The notes under the pieces: generated by a model
The model's database searches: none
Told to the model about the DNA's origin: nothing
The model's input: the letters and a program-made list of their open reading frames with translations, nothing else
Shown here: piece after piece, positions 26,136-34,730 of the stretch
Layout of the letters: every line of letters begins with the position of its first letter
Position numbering within the stretch: position 1 is the stretch's first letter
Translations under genes and position numbers: made by a program
Assembly (NCBI GenBank): GCA_016937345.1
Contig: JAFGWE010000007.1
Coordinates: forward strand, 1 to 41,728
Source: Methanomicrobiaceae archaeon
Lineage (GTDB): Archaea; Halobacteriota; Methanomicrobia; Methanomicrobiales; Methanomicrobiaceae
Reading direction: 5' to 3'
Length of the DNA stretch: 41,728 nt

Positions 26136-27788
26136 TTACTCTTTTGAATTATTATCCGGGAGGACCTCAGCACTCAAAACAGGGAGTCTCACCTCCTCTT
26201 TTGCCAAAAGACGTGTGGATTTGCGTATCTCCCTGATTGTTCCTGCCATCCCCTCAATCTGAAAAAGAGCACGTGAGAATGCACTTCCGGCAGGAGTCTT
26301 ATGGAAAACATACCGGCGGAGATACTGGCGATACTGAAGTGTAATAATATCCCTTAATGCCTCATCTCTTTTCCTCATAGACTGATTTATATCATCTGTT
26401 ATAACCGGAAAAGACTCCACCAGGGCCTTTAAATTCATGTTACACGGGACAATTGAGTCCATAATCGCCTGTTTTGATTCTGCAGTAAGTTTAATCTTTT
26501 TTTCCTGAATCTGATGAATAATTTCTGCCAGTTCCCAGGTCTGATCAGCAAGAACCTCACCCAGTTTGGAAATTCTTTCAAGACCTGCAAGATATGATAC
26601 CTCCTTTGAAGTCAGTTCCCTGTATGACAGATCAAGTGCTGTATCACTTATCTGCATATCAAGATAATTTGCATATTCCTGAAGCTGATTTATTCTGGAA
26701 GAATGATATTTGGGATCATCCAATAACGGATGAATCTCCTGAAGCAGTTTGTCTGACTGATTAAAAAGATGAACAATCTCCTGTTCTATTATCCTGAAAT
26801 TATCGGAGTTGCTTTCAGGCAGTGGTTTCTGCAGATATTTTGTGACAAATACAACATCATCCTCCCTGCCTGGCACAAGCCGGATAACCAGCCTTTCAAA
26901 AGGTCTGATAAGGATCAAAAAAAGGATGCAGCATGTAAGGTTAAAGATGAGATGGGCATTGGCAACCTGCTGACCGGGACTTCCTCCCAAATACTCAATA
27001 AAGGTTGTGAATGGGCCCAGAAGCGGCAGAAAAATGAGCACACCTAAAAAATTAAATAAAAAATGAGCTACAGCAGCCCTTTTTGCCGATGTGTTCATTC
27101 TGTATGCAACAAAAAGGGTTGTTGAGGGTGTTCCAAGATTTGCACCCATCATTATTGGAATTGCCATTGAGGGAGTAATCAGGCCGTTTTGGGTCATAAC
27201 CACCACAAGCCCTGTAGTTACAGAACTGGACTGGAATATAATTGTAATAACCATTCCAAACATAATCTGCAGGAATACATTATCCATCAGGGTTACAAAC
27301 TCAATCAGCTGAGGATCGTTTTGATAGGGCAGCATTACGCCTGATATCAGTGAAAGACTGAAAAAAACCAGTCCAAAATAAAAGACAGGTCTCCCGAATA
27401 CTTTGTATCTACCGCCTGCAATGCTGATGACAAAACCGGCGAGAATAAAAACGGGTGCAAATGAGGTCAGATTCAGGGCAATAAGCTGTGAAGTCAGGGT
27501 TGTCCCAAGATTTGCCCCAAAAATTATTCCAAGGGAAGCTGTAAAAGAGATTATTCCGGCATTTACCAGGCCAACGGTGATAACCGTTGTTGCCATGCTT
27601 GACTGGATAACAGCCGTTACCAGACTGCCTACAAGAGTCCCTCTTAAAGGTGTGATTGTCAGGCGCTGTATAAAATTGCGAAAATATTCACCGGCAGCGA
27701 GCTGAACTTCATTTGAAAACTGCTCAATACCATAAAGGAAAAGAATAATTCCAGGAATTATTGCAAATATCAGTTCCCATGAAATCAT
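26136..27788 (-). CDS. Na/Pi cotransporter II-like protein with PhoU-like domain
   Basis: The protein has two inverted repeats typical of the Na/Pi cotransporter family, each with a QSS motif (QSSMATTVITVGL near residue 64 and QSSSVTTGLVVV near 192) and a GANLGTT/GANLGTP segment, within about eight membrane helices. The last 220 residues are helical and charged, like the PhoU-like tail found on such transporters. Substrate is probably phosphate, though some members handle other anions. Length 550 aa is normal. AGGAG precedes the ATG by 8 nt. No other phosphate genes are near. Confidence 0.92.
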   Translation of the reverse strand: MISWELIFAIIPGIILFLYGIEQFSNEVQLAAGEYFRNFIQRLTITPLRGTLVGSLVTAVIQSSMATTVITVGLVNAGIISFTASLGIIFGANLGTTLTSQLIALNLTSFAPVFILAGFVISIAGGRYKVFGRPVFYFGLVFFSLSLISGVMLPYQNDPQLIEFVTLMDNVFLQIMFGMVITIIFQSSSVTTGLVVVMTQNGLITPSMAIPIMMGANLGTPSTTLFVAYRMNTSAKRAAVAHFLFNFLGVLIFLPLLGPFTTFIEYLGGSPGQQVANAHLIFNLTCCILFLILIRPFERLVIRLVPGREDDVVFVTKYLQKPLPESNSDNFRIIEQEIVHLFNQSDKLLQEIHPLLDDPKYHSSRINQLQEYANYLDMQISDTALDLSYRELTSKEVSYLAGLERISKLGEVLADQTWELAEIIHQIQEKKIKLTAESKQAIMDSIVPCNMNLKALVESFPVITDDINQSMRKRDEALRDIITLQYRQYLRRYVFHKTPAGSAFSRALFQIEGMAGTIREIRKSTRLLAKEEVRLPVLSAEVLPDNNSKE

Positions 27789-27913
27789 TTTTCTTTCTCC
27801 TCAAAACAGTATTATTAAAGTTGATCCGGAAAATACCATAATATGCATATCTGTCAGGGATAAATCAAATATTACATTTTCTACGTTTTCAATAATTTAA
27901 TTTTAAATAATAA

Positions 27914-28141
27914 TTACTCAGTTAAAGGAATCAGTTTTTCCTGCAACTTTTCTTCAATATCAAGCTGTATCATTTCAATTACGTTTTTTACAACACCTTT
28001 TGTATGATATATAATAAGTTCATCATTCAGGAAAAACTCTCTGTCAGTTTTGCTGTTGAATTCAGAACCGTGTGTCCGAAATGCTATTCCAAAGGGCGAG
28101 AGAATATATCCAGGCTGTTGCAGGTTAAGCCGGATGTCCAT
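27914..28141 (-). CDS. Small hypothetical protein, uncertain start
   Basis: The frame is open from GTG 28210 and ATG 28198 (MPKPGILVCGHEDGAIKTA), both of which overlap the rubredoxin-like frame by about 50 bp. ATG 28141 starts eight bases after that frame's stop and gives 75 aa beginning MDIRLNLQQPGYILSPFGIAF. The rest is TREFF-type beta sequence followed by an acidic helix (VIEMIQLDIEEKL). No family is recognised. If the longer start is right, or if a frameshift joins the two frames, it would be one zinc-ribbon protein of about 135 aa. Confidence 0.6.
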   Translation of the reverse strand: MDIRLNLQQPGYILSPFGIAFRTHGSEFNSKTDREFFLNDELIIYHTKGVVKNVIEMIQLDIEEKLQEKLIPLTE

Positions 28142-28149
28142 TGCGGTCT

Positions 28150-28308
28150 TTATAGCACCATCTTCATGGCCGCAGACAAGAATCCCGGGCTTTGGCATAC
28201 ATGACCGCACCGAGGTGTTTTTTCACCATGACATACAAATTTGCAGACTGTGCATTTCCATGATTGATTCTCTGTATGTCCGGATTTGTCTGATAATTGA
28301 TGCGTCAC
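28150..28308 (-). CDS. Small rubredoxin-like zinc/iron ribbon protein
   Basis: This 52-aa frame begins with GTG 28308, ten bases after a GGAG site, and reads WKCTVCKFVCHGEKTPRCGH at residues 17-36, followed by VCQSPGFL. The first knuckle (CTVC) and the GEKTP turn closely resemble the rubredoxin-like domain of rubrerythrins. The second knuckle is CGHVC, one residue longer than the usual CPVC, so metal binding is uncertain. The frame may be a complete small redox protein or the N-terminal part of a split gene with the downstream frame. Confidence 0.55.
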   Translation of the reverse strand: MTHQLSDKSGHTENQSWKCTVCKFVCHGEKTPRCGHVCQSPGFLSAAMKMVL

Positions 28309-28449
28309 ATTTAGTCATCTCCAAAATATAAAAACGTTTGAATATTATTATTGCAGAAGATTAATATATAAATATCCTGGAATTTCCCGTTTTTTAATAC
28401 ATGATTTTTTTAACAATTCAATTAAGAGCAAAAAATTAAAAAAAGGATA

Positions 28450-29487
28450 TTAGAGTTTTGGTTTTGTTTTTAATGCTTCCAAAAGCAGTTTAATCCCGCT
28501 TTCAATATCATTTATGTCAACAACTTCTACAGGAGAATGTATATAGCGTGATGCAATCGAAAAAGGTATGCTTGGAATACCTTCTCTTACAAGATGAATG
28601 ATTGTTGCATCGGTATTCCCTCCGTCTCCCACTTCAAGCTGATATGGAATCTTGTTCTTATCTCCGGTTTTTCTAAGCCATTCAGCGAGTTTCCAGTCCG
28701 CCATAAGACCTCTTCCAGAAGCACTCACAAGAACAAGAACAGGGCCTTTGCCCATCTCTACAGATGCTTCTTTTTTGGTAATTCCGGGATGATCTCCGGG
28801 GATTGTTACATCAGTTGCAATGGCACAGTCAGGATTTATTGCAAATGCACTTACTTTTGCACCTTTAAGGCCAAGCTCTTCCTGTACAGTAAAAACACCA
28901 TATATTGTATGCGGCGATTTTACATTTTTTAATACTTCAATTAAAATTGCGACACCAACACGGTTATCCAGTGCTTTACCGGTAACACGTCCATTGGCAA
29001 GTTCTTTGTATTCACGGTCGATTGTAATCGGAGTTCCTATTTCAATTCCTAGATCAGCTGTCTCCTTATCACTTGCTGATCCGACATCGATGAACATATC
29101 CTCAATTTTTAGCTCCTTTTTGCGATCCTCAGGAGACATCACATGCGGCGGTTTTGCACCAATAACACCTGTTATAGGACCTTTTTTGCCATGAAGAATA
29201 ACTCTCTGGGTATATGCAGTGGGTGTGAACCATCCGCCAATCGGTACAAATTTTATGAATCCTTTTTCATCAATGTACTGAACCATAAACCCGATTTCAT
29301 CCATATGGGATGCAATCATAAATTTAAAATTATCACCCTTCTTTAAAGCTATGAGATTTCCCATCTTATCTTCGTATATATCGTCTACATACCCTTTTAG
29401 CTCGGCTCTGATAATATCCCTGATGTTTCCTTCATAACTTGAAAGACCGTGTGCATCAGATAGTCTGCCCAATAAATTTTTTACCAT
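28450..29487 (-). CDS. M42 family metallo-aminopeptidase
   Basis: M42 peptidases form large tetrahedral complexes that trim short peptides. Metal ligands and catalytic residues are visible: ASHMDEIGF near residue 60, GKALDNRVGVA near 173, the glutamates of VQEELGLKGAK near 205, and ATDVT near 227; a late histidine is in RYIHSPVE. Length 345 aa is normal and no signal peptide is present. AGGAGA precedes the ATG. It directly follows the aminotransferase gene, nine bases away, in one operon with hxlB. Confidence 0.95.
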   Translation of the reverse strand: MVKNLLGRLSDAHGLSSYEGNIRDIIRAELKGYVDDIYEDKMGNLIALKKGDNFKFMIASHMDEIGFMVQYIDEKGFIKFVPIGGWFTPTAYTQRVILHGKKGPITGVIGAKPPHVMSPEDRKKELKIEDMFIDVGSASDKETADLGIEIGTPITIDREYKELANGRVTGKALDNRVGVAILIEVLKNVKSPHTIYGVFTVQEELGLKGAKVSAFAINPDCAIATDVTIPGDHPGITKKEASVEMGKGPVLVLVSASGRGLMADWKLAEWLRKTGDKNKIPYQLEVGDGGNTDATIIHLVREGIPSIPFSIASRYIHSPVEVVDINDIESGIKLLLEALKTKPKL

Positions 29488-29496
29488 AATTCTCTC

Positions 29497-30600
29497 CTAA
29501 ATTGCGCTTTTCATTCTGATTAATGCTTCACTTATATTTTCACGCGACGCCGCATAGCTGAATCTTGCATAATCTTTTGCATTATTTCCAAATGCATCTC
29601 CAGGGATTATTACAACACCTGCATCAATTATCTTTTCAAATATTTCCTTTCCCATCGGGACAAACATATAAAATGCGCCTTCAGGCTCAGGAAATTCAAA
29701 TCCAAGATCTTTAAGTCCGTTATACAGGAGATCCCTTCTTTGAGCGTATTCTTTTTTCATCTCGGTGACACAGTCCATGCTGCCTTTATATGCAGCAATT
29801 GCAGCATACTGAGAGACAGATGTAGCGCAGGTTTGACAGTACTGATGAACCTTTAAACACTGTTCCATGTAACTTTCAGGTCCCGCAATAAACCCTAATC
29901 TCCAGCCTGTCATTGAAAATGTTTTACTGGCGGCATTAATTGTCACTACATTTTCAGAATAATTTGCTGCAGAATAATGCTTTTTGCCATAAATGAAATG
30001 CTCATAGACTTCATCGGAGATTACTGTCACTCCTTTATCTTCTGCATACTGGGAAACTGCCTTAATTGTCTCTTCACTTTCAACGGCACCTGTTGGATTT
30101 CCAGGAGAATTCAAGACAATTGCTTTTGCACAATCCATCTGCTCCTTGCAGGATTCAACATCAATATGAAGATTTTGATCAAGAGGTATTCCTACGGGTT
30201 TACCACCGGCAAGGACTGCGCATTCCTTATATGAAACAAAACCGGGATCCTGATAAAGAACCGGATCTCCGTTGTCAACAAGCGACTGCATGGCAATATG
30301 AAGCGCTTCTCCCGCACCCGCTGTTACAATTATCTGATCTGACGTATAGTTAAGTCCGTTTTCAATTCTGAATTTATCAGATATGGCTTCTCTTAATTCA
30401 GGCACACCTGAATTGAATGTATAGCCGGTCAGGTTTTTTTCAATAGCATCTATTCCCGCTCTTTTAATATGTTCTGGTGTTGGAAAATCTGGCTGACCTA
30501 TACCAAGATTTATGGAGTCGGGTCTGGCTTTCTGAAAAAATTTTCGGATCCCGGACATCTCCACAGAAAGAACCCGTTTTGAAAATAATTCATCATTCAT
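29497..30600 (-). CDS. Class I aminotransferase (aspartate/aromatic type)
   Basis: This is a fold-type I PLP aminotransferase of the I-gamma group. It shows NLGIGQPDFPTP near residue 31, TAGAGEALHIAM for the phosphate, NSPGNPTGAV near 163, SDEVYEHFIYG, and the PLP lysine in NAASKTFSMTGWRLGF near 223. The substrate cannot be told from the sequence; aspartate, alanine or aromatic acids are possible. ATG 30600 has GGTG about 10 nt upstream; ATG 30621 would overlap the hxlB stop as ATGA and is the alternative start. Confidence 0.93.
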   Translation of the reverse strand: MNDELFSKRVLSVEMSGIRKFFQKARPDSINLGIGQPDFPTPEHIKRAGIDAIEKNLTGYTFNSGVPELREAISDKFRIENGLNYTSDQIIVTAGAGEALHIAMQSLVDNGDPVLYQDPGFVSYKECAVLAGGKPVGIPLDQNLHIDVESCKEQMDCAKAIVLNSPGNPTGAVESEETIKAVSQYAEDKGVTVISDEVYEHFIYGKKHYSAANYSENVVTINAASKTFSMTGWRLGFIAGPESYMEQCLKVHQYCQTCATSVSQYAAIAAYKGSMDCVTEMKKEYAQRRDLLYNGLKDLGFEFPEPEGAFYMFVPMGKEIFEKIIDAGVVIIPGDAFGNNAKDYARFSYAASRENISEALIRMKSAI

Positions 30601-30617
30601 TGGTTTTTCACACCATT

Positions 30618-31220
30618 TCATTCAATATTTGCATGCCTTCCCTTAAGATCGCACTCTTCACATTCTGTTATTTCCATAATTGCTGAGATTATAGAATCAC
30701 TAAAAACCATTGAAGCGGTCTCAAAAAGTGTCCCAAGGGGTGCAAATGACTTGTGTTCCCCCATCATCTGACGAATTTCATATTCTGCAGATTCATCCAT
30801 CACAGTATCCCTGTGACTTTCAATGACAACAACGGAATCCGCTATCCTGCCGATTCTTGAATCTTTTTTGGATGATACAAGACAAATCCTTCCACCTATT
30901 GATTTGGCAGTTTCGCATAACTCTGCAATTGTCTTGGTCTCACCTGAACCGGAGAAAGCAACAACAAGATCCCCCTTTTTCATTGCAGGTGTAATAGTTT
31001 CGCCGATCACATAGGATTTAAGACCAAGATGCATCAGCCTCATTGCAAAAGCCTTGGCAACAAGACCTGATCTTCCGGCACCCATTACATATACTCTATC
31101 AGCACCCAGTATTTCATCAATAAACCGCTTTACCTGCTCATCAGAGAGAGAATCTGCCATTTCTTTAATCTTTGAACCCATCAGGCGGACCATATCCTGA
31201 ACTGTTTCACACTCGTACAT
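30618..31220 (-). CDS. hxlB: 6-phospho-3-hexuloisomerase
   Basis: The protein is a single SIS domain, matching the hexuloisomerase of the ribulose monophosphate pathway, which archaea use to make ribulose 5-phosphate. The SIS signatures are VYVMGAGRSGLVAKAFAMRL near residue 43 and VVAFSGSGETKTI near 85; the end AKSIGG...VSSKKDS supports the family. Length 200 aa is slightly long due to a CEECD tail. It heads a probable operon with the aminotransferase and M42 peptidase. A general SIS-domain isomerase cannot be excluded. Confidence 0.9.
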   Translation of the reverse strand: MYECETVQDMVRLMGSKIKEMADSLSDEQVKRFIDEILGADRVYVMGAGRSGLVAKAFAMRLMHLGLKSYVIGETITPAMKKGDLVVAFSGSGETKTIAELCETAKSIGGRICLVSSKKDSRIGRIADSVVVIESHRDTVMDESAEYEIRQMMGEHKSFAPLGTLFETASMVFSDSIISAIMEITECEECDLKGRHANIE

Positions 31221-31377
31221 AAACTAATCCTATAATTATCATTAAGAAATATTAGAGTATCCCCTTTTGGAAATACTTATACGCCTAAAAAAATCAGATT
31301 ATCAGGCACCAGAAGGACACTTCAATAATTATCCGGTGCAAGCTTTAAGATTTAAAAAAAATATGCTGTATTATAAA

Positions 31378-31683
31378 TTATTTTTTCTGCTTTTGTATTT
31401 CTTCCTCAACTTCTTCATAACCTTCATTGTAGAATTTTTGCTCATCGGGTGCAAGTTCATGTAAAAGCCTTAGGAATTCTCCTGCATGGACTTTTTCCTC
31501 ATCTGCAATATCAAGGAGGACTTCTTTTGCCAGTTCATTGTCGGTTGATTCCGCAAGCTGTACATAGAGCTGTATTGCTTCATACTCAGCAGAGACCATA
31601 AATCTGATAGCTCTAATCAGTTCTTCTTCTGTTAATTTACGGTCATTTTTAAGTCCTGAAAAAGGATTTCCGAATTCCGGCAT
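31378..31683 (-). CDS. Short ferritin-like (rubrerythrin-type) protein
   Basis: The 101-aa protein has a half-ferritin pattern: a first helix with EYEAIQLY near residue 33 and a second with DEEKVHAGEF near 60, i.e. the E and ExxH iron ligands of a two-helix diiron protein that must dimerise. It ends in an acidic, Lys/Glu/Gln-rich tail. It lacks a rubredoxin domain. Similar short proteins are cargo of encapsulin shells, but no encapsulin is in the window. GAGGTA precedes the ATG. A role in iron or oxidative-stress handling is inferred. Confidence 0.85.
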   Translation of the reverse strand: MPEFGNPFSGLKNDRKLTEEELIRAIRFMVSAEYEAIQLYVQLAESTDNELAKEVLLDIADEEKVHAGEFLRLLHELAPDEQKFYNEGYEEVEEEIQKQKK

Positions 31684-31793
31684 AATATTACCTCAGTTTC
31701 ATTTTAAGTATCAGACTGGGATATAATTTGTGGTTGTCACCAAATCTGTTTAGTAATATACGGTTGAAATAAATTCAGGAGATAACTGTTTTT

Positions 31794-32237
31794 ATGAAGA
31801 GAAAAAGTCTTGATACAGTTAAGGGAGAAAATCCTGAGGATAAACTAAAAAATCTCGGTATTGTGAAGGGAAAAGAGATTAGTGTTCTGGAATTAAACGG
31901 CCTTTACCAGAAATACGGTATAGAAATTGTCCTTTATTTTGAAAAGGAACTTGCGGAAAATTCAACTTATGAAAAAGATCTCATTGATTTTGCAGATGAT
32001 AATGAATTTGGAAGACCGTTTATAGTCGCAAATAAGTTCATTGAATTTGGGAAAGAAAATGATCCTTCTTTTGAAAGCCGCCTGTCTGAATTTCCCCTTA
32101 TGATAACAATAATAGATATCGGAAAAAGAAAAACAGAGAGCGGTTCAAAAAAATTGTATATAAAAGGATTAATGCCCTTTTTGGATGATTTTGACGTGAA
32201 TGAAGAGCCGGGGCCGGTTATCGGCGAAGGATCCTGA
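31794..32237 (+). CDS. Hypothetical protein
   Basis: This 147-aa soluble protein is not recognised. It has a basic N-terminus (MKRKSLDTVKGE), a mixed central domain with KYGIEIVLYFEKELAE and ADDNEFGRPFIVANKFIEFG, and an acidic C-terminus ending GPVIGEGS. No cysteines or membrane helices are seen. AGGAG lies about 12 nt before the ATG. It is divergent from the ferritin-like gene, with 110 bp between, and convergent with trpF, seven bases apart. Confidence 0.75.
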   Translation: MKRKSLDTVKGENPEDKLKNLGIVKGKEISVLELNGLYQKYGIEIVLYFEKELAENSTYEKDLIDFADDNEFGRPFIVANKFIEFGKENDPSFESRLSEFPLMITIIDIGKRKTESGSKKLYIKGLMPFLDDFDVNEEPGPVIGEGS

Positions 32238-32244
32238 ATAAAAT

Positions 32245-32850
32245 TTAACTGACATATTTTTCTTTTAACTTAAGTGCAGGCATTTTACCACATGCACGCA
32301 GAAATTCCAGAACTTCAAATCTGTTTTTTATACCGGGCTTTTCTTCAACACCAGAGCAGACATCAACTGCATAGGGTTTTACTTCCTCAATTGCATGGGC
32401 TACGTTTATAGAATTAAGACCTCCGGCAAGAATCACAGGAACTGTTGAATTTTGAGCAATTTTTTTTGCAAATGAGAGATTAAATGGTGTTCCCTCCCCG
32501 CGGCTTTCATCGATTATTAATGCGTCGCAATCTTTTGGTATATCAGATCCCTTTTCAATAACCCTGATCACCCTGCCTTTAAAGGTTTCAGGTATTTTTA
32601 ACCCTGTTGATATCTGTAATGCAGTTGGATTTAAGGATAGTATTTCATCCAGTTCATCAGCTGATTGCGTATGTGTTACAACAACACGGGACATAAATGG
32701 ACCGAGAGCATCAAAAATCTCTTCTGCCTGTTTTAAGGATATATTTCTTTTTGATTCCGCAGACATTACAACTCCCAACGCATCGCAACCTGCATTTTCA
32801 ATAAATCTGGCATCAGAAACTGTTGTAACTCCACATATTTTCACGCGCAA
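32245..32850 (-). CDS. trpF: Phosphoribosylanthranilate isomerase
   Basis: TrpF is the (beta/alpha)8 isomerase of tryptophan synthesis. The catalytic cysteine is in VKICGVT at residues 3-9, with the aspartate expected near 124 (ALIIDESRGEGTPFNL), and the phosphate sites are VILAGGLN and VDVCSGVEEKPGIKN near 170. Length 201 aa fits. TTG 32850 lies six bases after AAGGAGAG; the family methionine-valine-lysine opening supports it. It stands apart from other trp genes. Confidence 0.93.
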   Translation of the reverse strand: MRVKICGVTTVSDARFIENAGCDALGVVMSAESKRNISLKQAEEIFDALGPFMSRVVVTHTQSADELDEILSLNPTALQISTGLKIPETFKGRVIRVIEKGSDIPKDCDALIIDESRGEGTPFNLSFAKKIAQNSTVPVILAGGLNSINVAHAIEEVKPYAVDVCSGVEEKPGIKNRFEVLEFLRACGKMPALKLKEKYVS

Positions 32851-32981
32851 AAAATTCTCTCCTTTAGTCTTTCCTTTAACTATTGTAAGGCATAATAATT
32901 ATTCTTCTGATGCAAAGAAATAATCAGAGAAGAATTATCAAAAAAAATTCATCCTGTAAATAATTCAGAGGTGACTTAAAA

Positions 32982-33755
32982 ATGTCGTTTCAAAAATTAA
33001 TCTCATGGAATGTAAATGGAATTCGCGCCGCCGCAAATAAAGGGCTTTTAGATTTCATCTCAAAAGAATCTCCTGATATATTATGCATTCAGGAAACAAA
33101 GGCAGGAGAAGATCAGTTAAGCTCTGCAGTCAGACATCCCAAAGGATACTTCTCATATTTTTCATCTGCTGAGAGAAAAGGCTACAGCGGTGTTGCAGTA
33201 TACACAAAAAAGGAGCCGTTATCAGTGAATAAAGGATTTGGGATCCCTGAATTTGACAATGAGGGAAGAATTTTAATTCTAAAATTTCCGGATTATTATC
33301 TATTCAACATATATTTTCCAAACGGTAAAGCTTCAAAAGAGCGTCTTGACTATAAAATGAAATTCTATGAGGAGTGTCTGAATCAGGTAAAAAAACTCCA
33401 TAAAGAGAAAAAAAATATCATAATATGTGGAGATGTAAATACTGCCCACAAAAATATCGATCTTGCAAGACCAAAAGAAAATTCAAAAGTTTCCGGATTT
33501 TTACCTGAAGAAAAAGAATGGATAGATAATCTTCTGAATGCAGGTTTTCTGGATACATTCAGAATCTTTACAAAAGAACCCGGATATTACTCCTGGTGGG
33601 ACTTAAAGTCAAAGGCAAGGGAGAGAAATGTAGGCTGGAGAATCGACTATTTTTTTGTAAATGAAGAGATGGAAAAGAACATTCAGAATGCATCAATTTT
33701 GTCACATATATACGGATCTGACCACTGCCCTGTTATGGTTGAAATAAATATCTGA
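32982..33755 (+). CDS. xthA: Exodeoxyribonuclease III
   Basis: This is a class II AP endonuclease and 3'-5' exonuclease. It has the family landmarks SWNVNGIRAA near residue 8, IQETKAG near 36, the metal-ligand CGDVNTAH near 148, GWRIDYFFV near 223 and the catalytic GSDHCPVM near 246. Length 257 aa is typical. A GAGGTGA site lies about 9 nt before the ATG. It is convergent with yidD and sits alone. Confidence 0.97.
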   Translation: MSFQKLISWNVNGIRAAANKGLLDFISKESPDILCIQETKAGEDQLSSAVRHPKGYFSYFSSAERKGYSGVAVYTKKEPLSVNKGFGIPEFDNEGRILILKFPDYYLFNIYFPNGKASKERLDYKMKFYEECLNQVKKLHKEKKNIIICGDVNTAHKNIDLARPKENSKVSGFLPEEKEWIDNLLNAGFLDTFRIFTKEPGYYSWWDLKSKARERNVGWRIDYFFVNEEMEKNIQNASILSHIYGSDHCPVMVEINI

Positions 33756-33760
33756 TATGA

Positions 33761-34006
33761 TTATGGATAGTCCTCTGTTCCTTTAAGGACTTCTGATGTA
33801 CACCTCATAATCCTTTTATAGGAAATAAACCATCCTTTCCAGAATCCGTATTTTAAAAGAGCCATAACTGCATAATCCGAACATGTTGGAATATACCTGC
33901 ACCTTATATTATGCTTTTTTTTTATTTTTATGCCTACATTTCCGTGCCATATTTTTTCAATGAGAAATATCGAAATAACAACCGGAATATTTTTACAGGA
34001 GTCCAT
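33761..34006 (-). CDS. yidD: YidD-type membrane protein insertion factor
   Basis: The 81-aa protein has the YidD signature [18 protein letters not shown] followed by RIMRC and a short tail. In bacteria YidD aids YidC-dependent membrane insertion, usually beside the rnpA-yidC genes; here it stands alone in an archaeon. The N-terminal hydrophobic stretch [13 protein letters not shown] may associate with the membrane. ATG 34006 is used; GTG 34018 is possible. Transfer from bacteria is plausible but not shown. Confidence 0.85.
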   Translation of the reverse strand: MDSCKNIPVVISIFLIEKIWHGNVGIKIKKKHNIRCRYIPTCSDYAVMALLKYGFWKGWFISYKRIMRCTSEVLKGTEDYP

Positions 34007-34153
34007 CTGAGAGGTCACTTCTTTTTATGTTCTGAAAATATGACAAATGATATCAAAAGTTTTTAAAATTATATCCTGCTTCATCATATGAGATCTTAGT
34101 CATTTTTTATTTTCAAAATATTTAAGCATTTAATTGACTATTATCAAAAAGAG

Positions 34154-34711
34154 ATGTCTGATAAAAACGGGTGCGGGGAAGGTTGTCGTACATATGTTGA
34201 TGAAACAGTCGCAAAGGCAATCATAGCAATTATTGTTGTTTCTTTTATTGTTGCTCTTGTATATGGAGTCATGATTTATGAAAAATCCATAAATGACAAG
34301 AATCAGTTATCTGCCAACACATCTTTAACAGAAATAGTTGAGAATGAGAGTTCCAAAGTTTCAGATACAGACTTTTCAGGAGATTTTAATCTGGATTCTT
34401 TGAAAAATCAGGTCAGGATTACGACTCTTAATAAAACAGGCGATTATGTTGAACTTAAAAATTTTGGAACAGAACCTGTTAATCTCTCAGGGTGGAGACT
34501 GGCAGATAAAAACGGAGAGCATATATTTACTTTTCCAAATGTAAAACTAAAACCACAACAGACAATTACCATATATTCAGGAGCAGATGCCTCAAATAAA
34601 AGAGATCTGAATAATGCTATAATATGGACTACAGATGAAGTCTGGGATGATTCAGATGATAAAGCAGCATTATATGACAATTCAGGAAAAGAGCTGGATA
34701 TAAAAGACTAA
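34154..34711 (+). CDS. Membrane-anchored lamin-tail-domain protein
   Basis: The 185-aa protein has a Cys-containing N-terminus (MSDKNGCGEGCRTYVD), one membrane helix at about residues 22-42 (AIIAIIVVSFIVALVYGVMI) and an external beta-sandwich that matches the lamin tail domain: GDYVELKNFGTEPVNLSGWR near 96, HIFTFPNVKLKPQQTITIYSG near 117, and ALYDNSGKELD at the end. Such domains are found on secreted and surface proteins and nucleases. No nuclease motif is present. The role is unknown. Confidence 0.85.
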   Translation: MSDKNGCGEGCRTYVDETVAKAIIAIIVVSFIVALVYGVMIYEKSINDKNQLSANTSLTEIVENESSKVSDTDFSGDFNLDSLKNQVRITTLNKTGDYVELKNFGTEPVNLSGWRLADKNGEHIFTFPNVKLKPQQTITIYSGADASNKRDLNNAIIWTTDEVWDDSDDKAALYDNSGKELDIKD

Positions 34712-34730
34712 AATAAAAAAAATTAATTTT

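Noticed and set aside
28150-28310. Selenocysteine at an in-frame TGA (28223-28225) joining ATG 28318 to the downstream frame
   Set aside because: Archaeal selenocysteine is known mainly from Methanococcales and Methanopyrus, no insertion element is evident, and the GGAG site fits the GTG frame one base over instead.
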